Assembly: GCA_036583965.1 (NCBI GenBank)
Contig: JAZBQD010000001.1
Span: forward strand, 29,298,597 to 29,362,596
Origin: Prunella strophiata
Taxonomy: Eukaryota > Chordata > Aves > Passeriformes > Prunellidae
Length of the DNA: 64,000 nt
Direction: 5' to 3'
Below are positions 50,495-63,509 of this stretch, in pieces (position 1 is the stretch's first letter; the number at the start of each line of letters is the position of its first letter). The notes under the pieces were generated by a model, which made no database searches, was not told where the DNA came from, and saw only the letters and a list, made by a program, of their open reading frames with translations. Both the position numbers and the translations under genes were made by a program.

Positions 50495-53400
50495 GAGTAA
50501 TTTATGACAAGCTCTGTGCCACAATGATAATCATAGAGATTCAGCAGAAGAGAACATACTCACAGGGAGTTTTATTAGAATTTCATCCAGACCCACATAT
50601 TTGGGTGTTCATGAACTGTCATGTTCAGGAGAATATCTTGACTGAAAACACCCAAAGAGCACCTCTTCATCAGCTCTGCACTGACTCTGTGACAGCTGAG
50701 CTCTGTGACACTGGCCAAACATGGAGTTGAACCAAGTCCCTGACTACCCAAGGTTACCTCACCACTGTCAGTTCTTGCTTCTTGTTTATTCAGCACACAG
50801 GGTACAGTGGGGTCCTCCTCCATGGCTGAGACTACAATGTACTGCAGAAACTGTACCTGCACTACAGTACTGATCATAAACACTGGCCTCTGGAACTGTC
50901 AGTACATCAACTTTCCATCTCAGCTGTACATTCACTCTCGTCAGATTCTCAGTTTTAGAGAAAGAAGTCAGATTCAACCATTTCACACTGAAAACTAATA
51001 AAAAAGAAATAACCCAAAGTGGAAAAATTAATTTCATGCCACTTTTAAAATAAACTTAACAGAACAGAGAGTAAGCCAGGTAATAGCTACTTGTGTTTTC
51101 TGTAAGCTACTTTGACAAGAAATCAAATCAAGTCAGGGAAGCATGTTTCTCCAATATCGAGAATGTAGCTATAATAACTGTTACATTAGCTAACACAAAT
51201 TGAGAAAGCCTCCAAATCTGTGACTTGTCTCCACATGTCAAAAGGAGCATCTGGTCCTGTGATTTGCTGAGAATGAAAACTACAGCTCAGTGTAGGGGGA
51301 GGGCTGTAAGTGACTTCTGAACAAAGGACACAGCTATCTGAGTGCAGAAGGTGTCTGGTTTAAGTTCAGTTTAATCTTTGCACTTTTGCCTTCTTTGTTT
51401 GAATGTATCCCTTCAGACAGGGGAGGCGAAAAAAGTCTAAATGAAAGGAACATCAGGTACTGTTGAAACTCATTTAAAGTGCAATCTGCAATAGGCAGAG
51501 ACTTAGGCTGCTGACAGAATTATAGTGTCTGAGGGGCCTGGAGAGAGGGGCCTTAGCAAAAATGTGTGTGCTTTCGATCACAGATAAGCCTTGACTTTTT
51601 TTCTTACATGGTCTGTGCTCTGTAAGAAGGCATTGCTCCTGAAAGAGATAAACTAATAATAATGAGTTGGGCAAGGCACAGAGCAGACAAGGAATGTGCA
51701 AACTAACTGCACACACAGAGGCCTGCAGGGAACCTGAGCTGCTCCTGCTCCATTCCAACCCAAAGAGCTGGCCTGAGCTTCCCAGCTCTCCCTCTTAAGG
51801 GGATGGGTGACATGAGAACTTTCACATAGAGTTTTACTCTTGAATAGAGTAAATGTACTTCAAGGTATTGCCAGTTTATCCACAGTTTACTTATTGTCTC
51901 TGGATTTCAAAACTCATCTTTAAGTATCTCTATGTATTCTTCCAGTCTTGTATTAAACCCCCCATTTTAATATTGACCTATAATTTCTTTGCCTTTATAG
52001 GACTCCCATGAATAATGGTTATTGATCTCATCCTCTTTTCCCCACTTATCTGCAAAACACCTTCTCCCCTTCCTATTCCTGACCACTGGGCTAGTTCTCA
52101 TGTAAAACTTCCCTCTTTGCTTCAACCAAGGACTGGCTGACCCTATTCATCTTTCCTTTCTCTTTCCTCTAGCTTGCAGAAATCCTGCTTGCTTGCATTT
52201 TTTGCTCTTTGAAAACTTATTTTTCTTTCCTTGTCCTTGACTCAACTTTTCTCTTGAGATGTTTCTCTACTTCTGCAAAGTTGAACTGTGATGGGACTAG
52301 TCTGCAGAAGCATTCATTCACTCACTCATTTTGTGAAGGAATGAGATCTCTGTCCCTTACAAAGTTGGTGGGATAAAAGGTAAAAAGACAAGGGACATGT
52401 AGAAACACCCCATATGGAATATGAAGGAGGAATTTATCTTTCAAGGGAAGAGAAGTCTGGAGTGTCTCTGCCAAGAAGTCAGTGTATGTGGAAACCCCAG
52501 AAAGATGCATGCAGTTGGTTTCTTCAGTAAAGAACACCTTCAGTTTTACAAACATGGACTCTTATGCTATTTTCTAAGAGGGAAAAGTTGGAAAAAATGT
52601 GGCAAGGTATATAATTACTAATTTTCAAAATCCTCAGCCTTCCACACAACTCCCTATCCCTGCATTTCCCAGCATATCCAATCTCTTCTAATTTCATATG
52701 TTTTTGACTCAAAGCTAAACTCCAAATGAAACAAATGTATGCATTCTTTTTCTGCTGCCCTCATCTGGCTATCTGTCCCTTTTCACAGGCTCTTGGAGGT
52801 CAGACATCAAGACTTCAAAGTTTAGCTGTAGCCTAGCTTGTGGTAAGTATTTATTCCTCGTGGTAATTGCAAGGGCTAATGCTGAAATGCTTTGAGACTG
52901 AGACTTGGAAGATGCCAGAAATCCTTCAGTGATTTGTATGCATTGTTTCACTCAACTTTGCTCCCAATATCCACAATCCTAAACATGCAATTGTTTTTAT
53001 TAAAAGTGTGTCTGTATTGTTTATCCATGTTGTCATTCCTACTGATTTCAAGTAAGAGACTATACAGAAAAGGGGAGAGAAAGGAATACACATCAGATCT
53101 TGAGCTGGTGTAAATAGCTATGGATTTACTGAACCTTTACTGAAGCTGGCTAAGCCAGGCTAATTTACTCCACATCAGGATCTAGACCAAAACTGTGCAG
53201 AGCACTCCCCAGGTGAGGGTCACTGAAATCCAGGTGTTTCTGGATGTGCTTTGATATGGACAGGAAAATATTTTATGTGCAGTGAAGATATCACAACTTG
53301 AGAAAAAAGCACACATAATGCTTTTAGAGTTTAGATGTGGAACCACTTTGTGGCCTCATTTAGGTGGATTTATTTCACTGCTGACTCCCTTCCTGCACAT

Positions 53401-55656
53401 TCAGTCTAATACTATAAAAGTCCAACCTGTCTTATGGAAAGAGTTGATGTCCTCCAAAAATACTTGAAAAGAAATAAAATTAAAAAGTTCTCCCCTCCTC
53501 CTAAAGAAAATAGAAAATGGAGCCTATTTTTAAAGATTATTTTTAACTCAGTTCTACTCATTGTTTCTATAGCATCCCTTGTGAATAGTAAATTTTATAA
53601 CAGATGGTTGTTATCCTGTGTCAGTTTTGAGGAGAAAAGATAGTGCAATCTAACCTCCAGTAAGTTAGTAAACATCTTTGTGCAGAGAAATAAGACAATC
53701 GAAAGTAGAAAAAGTCAATGGAGTGATGCTTCTTGGTACATTTTAGATATGCATTACTTTGTCTATACATTGATTGCCTTGAACCAGGGCATGAACAATT
53801 ACCTTGTGTCCAAGGCACTGTGAGTAGTTGGCATTAATCAGTCAATGTAGTTTAGAAATAAGGCTCTTTGTTTGAATATATTCCTTTCTTTTTTGGTACT
53901 GCCTGGACAAGCAGCTTCTCACCTAAACAAGTGACCATTGAGAAAGCAGTGTCACCTCTCCAACAAAATGTGCCACAAGCCAGGTCCTGCCAGGATGCTA
54001 CAAGTGCTGCACAAAGTGCTCTTCTGGCTGGGGACAACTGGCCAGAGAATGGGAATCCAGTACTGAAGAGCATCCAAGTAAGACCTGAGACAGAGTATTA
54101 GTAAGGTGCTTCAGCCCTGTGTTCATCACAGCAATTAAGCATAGGAGCAAGGTGAAGGTGAAATGAATGTGGAATGTCCTCTCATCTTAAAGCCAGTGTC
54201 AGTTTTGCCATTCCTTGAGTAAAGACAATGTTTCACCACCAAGCATACTAAAAGTTTAGTAGATTCTGAAATAATTTTCTGAGTACTTGCCTTTTTTGGC
54301 AAGTGCAAGCCCTGTTTTTTAGATTTTGGTGGGTTTTTTTTTAAATTCCCAATAGGAGATCTATTTCTGCAGCCTCAGATTCATGATACTGCTTTTGTCA
54401 TTTTCTGGAAAGTTCACATTTATCTGGAACGTAGCTAGCACTGAGACTAACGAGAAACATCTGAGAAATGCTGCTTTCTTATCACAGTAGAGCCAAAAAA
54501 CCTTAAACAAAATAAACTAGCTCCTTTTTTGGGTATGGAGTGTCCTCTTTTATAGGAACTGTTTCCCATTTTATGTGCTGAATGGAGTCAGTCAAAAAAT
54601 GCAAACAGATAATCCATTTGATAATTTGAGAGAGAGCTAGTACCCACTCTTTAAATATGCAATGTAAAAAGCAAATAGATTTCATATGAGTAGTCACTGC
54701 AGCTTCCTCATTGCCAGAGCAACAAAATTGATTAAATATCTAAAATAATGGAAGTTGAAGAAAATAAGAAAAATGCTATTTCCAATATTTCCACTTTACT
54801 ATTTCCAGCCCACATGTTCCTGTTACCTCAGATCAATTCCTTTATCCTTTAATTCAAATAAAGGATTATGCTGTTCCCATACTCTTACCCTGCCCAAATT
54901 ATTCTTTTAAAACCTGAAGGTCCATTAGAGCACATGTTAAAATAATCTCCTTAATCAAGAGTGACCCAGCACAATCTTGCATGCTGCACCCCAGAGGATG
55001 GCCAGGCCTGCAGAGCCTTGCCATACATTTTGGAATGCCTTTGATGGGGCTGGAACACCCCACCTCAGCAGCTCCCACCTTCCCTGCACACCATGGCTGG
55101 GCACAGCAGGCAGAGGCTCCCTGTGTCCCCAGTCCCTTGCAGGGGCAGGGCTCTCCATGGCTTCCCACTCGTTCCCTTCTGCTCCTGACATGGCCACTGC
55201 AAAACGAGTGATATCTGTACTCAGAATCATTTCTAAATGGGTTTTGAGACATTTACTTCTATTATTCCAATTAAAAACTTTGTATTTTTATATTGCATTC
55301 TTTTGGTGAAGAAAAACCTACTTTGGTACTTAAAGTGGTTAATGCTAAAACCAGATGAATTTGGAAAAAATCAGTGAGGTGTGCTCTGTAGCTTTCAGTG
55401 CAAAACTGATGAAGTTCCTGCTGAGTTCAGTGGAGATTGTGTCTGGCCTACAAAACTTGTCCCCTGCTAACCAGTCTTCTTTACAATATGAACAAGGGCT
55501 GCTTTTTAGAAAAAGAGCAATCTTTCCTTAACTTTAGAAAATGTCCAATATTTTGAAATAATTTCTAGTTTTGTTACACTTACTATTAAAATTTAATATT
55601 TATAACCCCCAACCTTTTCACCCCACAGAAGGTTCAAATTGTTCTGTCCCACATTG

Positions 55657-55680
55657 CACACACATATATATATATATATT
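55657..55680. repeat. (CA)n(TA)n microsatellite
   Basis: A short CA run passes into about eight TA dinucleotides and then a T-rich stretch. It is likely length-variable and AT-melting. Nothing beside it indicates function. Confidence 0.85.
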
Positions 55681-58600
55681 TTTATATGTATGAGCCTAAA
55701 AGGTTTCCTTCTGTGCATGGCCTGAGGCCATTGCTGTCTATACAGTTGACTGAAATCAATCAGAGGTTGTGTGATACTCATTTTTGCAGCAACTGTATTT
55801 AATTTCTCTGGAAAATAACAAATATTTTAATTTTATATCTTCTAGTCTCTGCAGCCATTGATTTGTCAGTAGAATGGAATGAAAAACACTATCAAGCTCT
55901 GGCAGCAGAACTGCAGTGGTGATGAAAGGTTGCCCTGCTTTTACTCTTTATTACACCACTCACTACCTTTCCAGTGATGATTTGTCTGCACTATCGTTTT
56001 TATTAGCTTTGGTGCAAAACAACAAATCCTCTTCTCAGGTCATAGTTAGAATGGAGAAAAAAAGTAATCCTTTCATTTCCATCAAGGAGTTTCCATAATA
56101 AAAATAGCTGAGAAGGAAAATCCTTCCAATTTGACTTCTATTTAATTTCTTCCCTGGCTATACAAAACTTAAAATATGAATTATAGCCAACGTTATGGAT
56201 AAATTAAGCAAGTTGAAAAAAGAAGACAGGGAAAAAAAGCAGCTTTTCACCATGTTCTTATCAATATGTTGTGTCCACAGACGTGACTATCCCTTAAAAC
56301 TTGGTATCAATTTTCAATTAAAGAACCTCCCATATCTCAAAACACTCTGTGGCAGAACATTTGCTTATGTATATTTTTCATACAACAGTAGCAAGAGAAA
56401 GAGTTGGGAAATCATTCATAGTTGTTGCAAGTAGTCCATGTCCATAGGGATCTGTAATAATCTCCCTGCCTGGAGCCTGAGCCAAAGCTGTACTTTATTT
56501 CACTCTGCATCTCCTCCAAATCAGTCTCTTACTGAGCATATGAGGAATGTAACAAAACATAGGTTTTGGATTGATTTGTAGACTAAAATTGCTTCCAACT
56601 CTGAAAAGGTCTTTATTTCATACTGTATTTATGGACTTTTGGGGAATGGGCAGGGACATTGTGCTCAGTTTGAGGAGGAGGAGAGGGAAAAGCCTCACTC
56701 CACACAGAGGTATTAACAGAGCTTGAGACTCCGGTCTGTATTTACTGTATTACTCTGGGTATTTACTGGTGCTGTGAAACAAAGAGAGACATACAGGTTT
56801 AAGATCTGCTAGGCTAACACAGATAAAGCACTTGGTCGTGTCAGGATGAACTCATTGGGAATTTAACTCAAGAGAGCAATCCCAGCAAATGCAATGGATC
56901 TGCTCAGAGGAGTAAAGCAGCCACAGCACTGTTTTTGGGCTCAGACCCATGCAGGATTCCCATGTAGAATAGCTGATAGGACAGAGGCACACGTGCTCAG
57001 CAACAACTGATAGTGCTTAATGAAGACCATGTGTATTAATAGGCCTGAGCACAGGAAATGAGAGATTTCCCCCTGCTCTTCTAATGATGTCTAAGAGCAA
57101 GTTCTGTGTAAAGAAATATTTCTTTAGGAAATAGCTGACTGACTGGAATCCTTATGAAAAAAAGAGACAGATTTCCATTACTTTTTTTTTCTTGAATTAG
57201 AGTTAGTCTTGCTTTATACTCCCTCCCCAGATTTCTTAAAATTGTTTTCCAGACATTCCCACGGTGCTAATGTCAGACCAACATCTAATAACTTTTTCCT
57301 GAAGGCTGATATTCTAACACAGTATCTTTCAGCTCAGAGTGCATAAGCCAATTACGTTATTCTCCCAGCCAACACTCAGGACACAAAGAAAAACCTTCCT
57401 GCTTCTGATTAGTAGCAGATATGGTTTTGTAATGGATTGAGACAAAAGTTTCCAAGTGCTAACAAGTTTTCATGACATGTTACCAATGTGTATGTTTAAG
57501 CTAAAGAGTCTGATCCATGCTATTAGTTTATAATGTAAATTCTGGAGCAGTCCAGGTTTAGTAGTATAGAAAAATACATTTGTTACTGTTCATGGTTAAT
57601 TATTGAACAGAAGCTGGAATGTTTATTCTTGTACAATTGCCTATTATCACAAGTAAAACTTCAAGTGTAGTCATAATTTTTTACTGTTATTTTTTTATTG
57701 CTCTATCAACATAACCTGATTTTCTTGAGACGTATCACTGAACTACCAGGAATTAGATATAATTATATAAGGAAAAAACCCCAGCAAGTTATTCCTAATT
57801 GCTTATTTATTAGACAGCACATCAAATTTCTCTAGCAAATAAGACAACTTATTTTTGTTAAGCTAGGCTGTGCACAATATTTATAATGCCACAACATATG
57901 CAATTTTTATGTACCTGCTAATAAAGAGACCTTGAGGGAATCCAAAAGTCTGTGTAGCACATTCTTACATATAAAGTGGCATCTATCTTGGAATACTATT
58001 ACCTGTACTATTACACTTGTCTGCCTTTCACACCAGATTAACCAAGCTTTGTCTCAGAATATTTCTAAGAGGTCCAAGAATTTCATATATGATCCTAGCC
58101 TAAATCAGGAGTAAGGTGGCTTTCCTCTTCAGTCTGTTTTTATGGGTCTTTATACTTTACATGTTTAATACATTGTGAATAGCATGAGGCAATTTCTGTG
58201 GAAAATGCTATCTTTTCACAGGACCCTTCATAGACCCAATTGCTCCTTAAAGAAGATGTTTTATGTTATCTTCAGGAGCTAGAATAGATATAAAATGTAT
58301 ATTGCAAAATGATGGAATGCAGTTTATTTTAAATTCTGTTAAAAAGCTACCAACTGTCACAATGAAAAGCTAAATCAAACACGGTGATCTTCAATTTTCT
58401 GTTGCCAGCCTTTAGAAAAGCACTTTTGAAGCTACTCCATTCAAGTATTTGGCCATGCCAGCCTCAGTCTACATTGTTATGCAAAGTTCCTAATAGCACT
58501 TGGCTGATGTGATCGTGATGCTGCCCCAAATAAGTGGTTGCTCATATGTGTTACAGTTCTTAATCTGATTTTTCTTCCCTGCATTAAAAGGAGTTTCCAG

Positions 58601-58846
58601 CCCTTTTTTGATACCTTATCCTCTACACTAGCTCCAGATCTGGGCAGGGAAGATATCCAGTTTCCATCATAAAACTGGACCTTCAGAAGCATGCAGATTT
58701 GTCTTTTTCTTGACAAATCATTATCATTTACTTAGTAGTCTCAAAAGAAAATCTTTGGAATGGTTTGTTGAATACTTTTTAAAAAACTGTTTTCTTAAGA
58801 AAAGAAAGAATTTTGTCCAAACTGCTGAACACTGGTAATTTATGGA

Positions 58847-58926
58847 ACTAACTGGAGGACCTCTGCATTTTTAGGAAGTTTATGCCACTAATAGGAGGAT
58901 CTCCAAATTGTTAGGGTGTTGCTGCC
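58847..58926. repeat. Old tandem duplication of a 40-bp unit (two copies)
   Basis: 58847-58886 and 58887-58926 align without gaps with 29 of 40 positions identical. Shared landmarks are ACTAA at the start, GGAGGA, TTAGG and TGCC at the end. The divergence suggests an old local duplication. No function is suggested. Confidence 0.6.
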
Positions 58927-59611
58927 AGATAGGTCCAGCTGTTGTTGAATTGCTCACCAACATGATTCCTAGGTGGATCCTAGAGGAATTTATTCAGAAA
59001 GATTTACCAAATATGTTCCAAGACTTTGAGACCTGTTCCTGGAAGTGAGCAAGGCTGGAATAAGTAAATCTCCAGTTTTCATGGGATGAACTTGTAGCCT
59101 GTCCTCAAATTTCTACAAGACTTAAAAAGCATAAAAATGATGCAATAATGTGTCAAAAGGATCAGAAAATAGGATCAGCTCAAAATATAGGCAATTTTAA
59201 ATGAAGATTCAAAAAGAATGAATTTAAAAGTTTCCTTCTTTTAGTATTTTTGCAATTCAGTTACAACAAATCTTTTACTGTTTTTAAGATACTCCCATTT
59301 TGTATTCTGACCTCTTTAAAAAAAGTTTTTATGAGGCTGAGATAGCTTGATGTGACCCCTATTTCTTATTGTTCCTGCACAGGACACACCTCTGTGTTTA
59401 TCTTTTGCAGTGTCCTAGTCTGACCAAGCAAGCAAGGGGGAAACCAGGTCTGAACCACACAGCCCTGGCACTGCTCTGGACTGCAGGAGCTGGTTCAGGC
59501 AGTGTGGGGACCAGCTGGCCCAAGGTGATCAAAAAGAACCACCAAAGTTCAGTGGTAGGTGTGGCACATCTTTTCAAATATGTTAGGTGCCAGAGATGTG
59601 TGTTTGTGTGG

Positions 59612-59631
59612 GTGTGTGTACATACACACAC
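59612..59631. repeat. TG/CA inverted repeat (hairpin, Z-DNA-prone)
   Basis: GTGTGTGTA and TACACACAC are exact reverse complements separated by two bases, within a longer alternating purine-pyrimidine stretch (about 59597-59633). This is a TG microsatellite turned into a CA microsatellite around a small centre. Confidence 0.8.
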
Positions 59632-62350
59632 AGGACACACTGGACACAAGAAGACAGCAGAAGCTGGGTCTGTGTTGTTTCATTTGCTCTTGCTCTGGAG
59701 ACCTGGGCTGCTCCTCAAATCCATCACTGAGTGGAAGGCTAGGCACTGGTGTGGGCAGACAAATTCCCCCCAGATGCAGGACATGGAGGGAGAGGGGCAC
59801 CTCCTTCCATGCACTGACCCCATTTCCCTTGGGAGGGACAATGCCCTCAAAGAGAGCTCTGCAGAGTCTGTGTGACCCCCTCCACAACCCTTCACCTCAT
59901 AATCACTGTACTGCAGGAAAGCCCAAATAATCAGCACACAGCCTCATCTAAAGTACACATCTGCAGTTAGCAAAGGAAACTTACAGTCACTTATTGGTTC
60001 CTAAATGAGAAAATACATGGTATGCTAAAACATTCGGCAGGCTAAAATCAATTTGTACTTCTGCAGTCTAAGTGGAGAAAAAGCCATTCTCAGATCACCA
60101 CCTACGTGGACAATAGAGCTCACACAAAACCTGGGGCAGACACATGCTGCAGTTGCATGGAAGCAGCAAGGAAGGGCCTCAGGACACCAGGTGCCAGGGA
60201 GAATGATTTTCAAGTTTAGATTGCAAGAAATCAGCCTCTCTATTTTAAGTGGATGACACTGTCCAGCATGAAGAATTAAGAAATGTGTCGTTCACCAGAA
60301 AAAAAGGTGGTAGCATTTAAAATTAATGAGAACTAATATGAATAATAATATGACTGTGAACTATGCCACATGTGCTTGACATGGAACCACTGGGATAAGA
60401 TCATTTAAATCTGTAGGCAACAGCTTGCTTTCATACCACCAAGTGTTTTACTGCAGCAGAAAGGAAGGGTAAAGGGCTGACAGGTTAGAGAGGAACATAA
60501 CCCCAGTGAATGCCCTGGCATAGGGCAGTTTTGGTGCTGCCCTTTGGATTCTGCCTCCTATTGTCTACACCTACTTCCAGCAGCGTGGCTAACTGAAGGA
60601 GAGATGCTTTTTGCTGCTTTACACTTCTGAAAAAAACTGAAGATCAGAGTTGAGTGGACAACATTTTAATTAATTCTTCATGCTGTGCAGAAGTTTCTCC
60701 TGAAATGCCAGTCAGCTAGGCTGGCTCTGGGGGCTGGCAGAGGGATGGGCAGAGGAACCTTGCACCTGGCTCCAGTTGTTTGGAATTGGAGAAAATGCTC
60801 AGTGCATTTTCATGGCATTTTCCAGGCAGGGCTGCAGCAGGAGGAAAGGGAGCAGAACATGTGCCTGCACACTGTGCCACTGCAAAGCTCAGCAGCTCCT
60901 CAGCAGCTCCTCAGCCTCATGCCAGCACTTCCAGCTAAGGCCCTGAACTTCCTATTAAAGAGTTAAAGTACAAGCACTAAATTCCTTCTGCTGAAAGGAA
61001 GGGGAAGTATCAGGGAGAGAGGCAGACTATAAAACAGAGGTCAATAGACCTTAAAGTTCATTGGCAAGATCTCTCAAAGTGTACTGCCAGAGCTAAGGCT
61101 AGTCAGACAACAACAAGACATGGAGCTACATAAAACTCACCTCTAGCATGTTATTTGTACACTCACTGCATTAATTAAAAAGACAACCCCGCCTCTAGTA
61201 GGATGCAATGCTTGAAATTAAACCAGAATATATATCATGGTTTCATCTTGCAATCTGTTATAGGTTCTAAACTAATTAATTAGGCTTCTTACCACAAAGA
61301 TAAATATTCTCAATGATGTTTTAGATGGTCTGATTATAAGTGAGCCCAAAAGACAGCTTGACTTTACTTTTTTTGCCAGTAGCTATTAAATGTAAAAACT
61401 AGCATCCTAGAGACTGGCCTGCAAATGACTTTGCCTGTACAGCTAAATGGAAAGTATTATTTGTTCTAACTGCTGCTTGCAGATGCTTTCTTTGTGGTTT
61501 CACAGCTTGGTCATAAGGCAAACCTTTTTAATTTTTATTTTTTATTTTTACAGCTGTCTAATTGGGATAGTCCCTGCTCTGGTATTTCTTTGTGATGTTT
61601 ATTTACACAGAAGGCTTTGCAAAGGCCGAGTTCTGCTGGGAAGGGCCAGGTACAGTGTTTGTGCAGCTGGTCACCAGGTAACCCTCCCAAACACTGCTGG
61701 AGACCACTGGAATCAAGCACAAGGATTGGAATGGTGCTCTCCCCAGGATTGTTTTCACTGCAGCACAAGCTCTGATGCCTGCTCAGTTTTGTTTGATATC
61801 ATGCAGACCCATAATTCTGCTTTGAAAAGATAAAAACTGTGAAGCAGCAATTAACTTTCTTCAATAAGCACATTTTAAGCAGAATAAAATTAACAGTTTT
61901 ATTGCTGAGTGTGTCTTGGGAAAACCATGATGGCTTATTAACAAAATTTCAATACATGGTTAAACTGATGCATTCAAAAATCCCAAATTAGACCAAGATG
62001 CTTAAAAAATAAAAATTTTTAAAATCACATTCAGTCTCAAGTAATGAATTTGAAACTTTACTTTTATGCGATATTAGAGAATTTAGGCTTGAATTAAAAC
62101 ATGTTTTTGAGTTTTTCTCTCTCTGGTTGAGGCAGTAAAGAACATGGGCCTGATTCTCAGCACTAGATTTGTTTGCTGTCCCCAGGATCGGGCACAGCAT
62201 GTGTGTAATTAGCAGCCAGCCCTGCATGAGGAGCGAGGTCCTTCTGTACAGCAAAGCCTGGGGGTGCTGGCTGGGCTGGAGGAGCCTTTCTGGAGGGCAT
62301 TGTTTTAGTCTGAGCACCACTGGCTGTTGATAAAGATCTCTAAAGCTGGC

Positions 62351-62880
62351 AGTTCTGCAAACCTATGTGGAGCACTAACCAAAAGGTTTGAAGTTTATAC
62401 CAAAGAGTTACAAAACACCCAGAAAAAACAAACAAAGCAACAAAACAAACCAAAAACCCCCACAACCAATTACCAAAGGTGTTGAACACAATTTAATCTG
62501 GTTATGACTGCACCCAGCTGGACATTCATGGCTCTGGACTGTAGTAAAACTCTTAAGAGAAATATCCTATACCTTCATGAGTAATAATATAAATATTCTA
62601 TAATGTAATCATGAAATCCTCTCTTTTCTCCCTCCTTTGAGCCTGTTATTTGGAGCCACTGGGAAGCAAAATAAATGTAAATAATAAATAATATTTTCTT
62701 TTTTACCTTGTAACAATGAAGAAGCACCAAGACAGTACAATGCACATTTATCAGGCCTCGTATTTTTAATTTTGTTAATGCCCTGAATTTCATCGTGCTT
62801 GACATGTTGCCATTCTCTAGTGCATCTGTAGCATTTGTAGTCATCCCTCTCTGAAACCCAAATTGTCACAATCCCACTGC
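62351..62880. repeat. Tandem duplication, left copy (with internal replacement)
   Basis: This copy comprises block A (62351-62614), a 31-bp pyrimidine-rich filler (62615-62645) and block B (62646-62880, continuing 9 bases into the next copy). Block A matches 62881-63145 except for a few bases near 62379-62382, where CC is replaced by A residues and one A is added in the other copy. Block B matches 63266-63509 with no difference that I can find. Block A includes an A/C-rich tract (62409-62468). No gene is recognised in the unit. Confidence 0.93.
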
Positions 62881-63509
62881 AGTTCTGCAAACCTATGTGG
62901 AGCACTAAAAAAAAAGGTTTGAAGTTTATACCAAAGAGTTACAAAACACCCAGAAAAAACAAACAAAGCAACAAAACAAACCAAAAACCCCCACAACCAA
63001 TTACCAAAGGTGTTGAACACAATTTAATCTGGTTATGACTGCACCCAGCTGGACATTCATGGCTCTGGACTGTAGTAAAACTCTTAAGAGAAATATCCTA
63101 TACCTTCATGAGTAATAATATAAATATTCTATAATGTAATCATGATTTGAAGAAAAATTGTTGAGATTTTCAGACAGACATAGGCTTTCAAAAGCTACAA
63201 ATTTAGAAGAACATTTCTCACCCTGGTCACCTGTAAGTAGGCTTGAAATCAGTTAAGTGCCTGATTTATTTGGAGCCACTGGGAAGCAAAATAAATGTAA
63301 ATAATAAATAATATTTTCTTTTTTACCTTGTAACAATGAAGAAGCACCAAGACAGTACAATGCACATTTATCAGGCCTCGTATTTTTAATTTTGTTAATG
63401 CCCTGAATTTCATCGTGCTTGACATGTTGCCATTCTCTAGTGCATCTGTAGCATTTGTAGTCATCCCTCTCTGAAACCCAAATTGTCACAATCCCACTGC
63501 AGTTCTGCA
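62881..63509. repeat. Tandem duplication, right copy (with 120-bp middle)
   Basis: Same blocks as the left copy, A (62881-63145) and B (63266-63509), but separated by 120 bp of different sequence (63146-63265) in place of the 31-bp filler. Offsets are 530-531 bp for block A and 620 bp for block B. The motif GCAGTTCTGCA occurs at the left edge (62349-62359), at the junction (62879-62889) and at the right edge (63499-63509), marking the breakpoints. Overlapping minus-strand open frames in each copy are duplicates of each other and not genes. Confidence 0.93.

Larger units (their letters stand above)
50495..62350. other. Long AT-rich non-coding stretch with simple repeats
   Basis: No coding exon or RNA gene is recognisable in about 12 kb. 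Contained features: a pyrimidine-rich stretch at 52150-52260, a (CA)n(TA)n tract at 55657-55680, an old 40-bp tandem pair at 58847-58926, a TG/CA hairpin at 59612-59631 and a short direct repeat (CAGCAGCTCCT twice) near 60888-60911. Segments at 55000-55200, 59370-59900 and 60700-60960 are GC-richer and produce overlapping short open frames on both strands with no domain similarity. Confidence 0.65.

Noticed and set aside
59369..59937. Overlapping open frames on both strands in a GC-richer segment (up to 168 codons)
   Set aside because: Reduced stop-codon frequency in GC-richer DNA explains several frames being open at once. No family resemblance.
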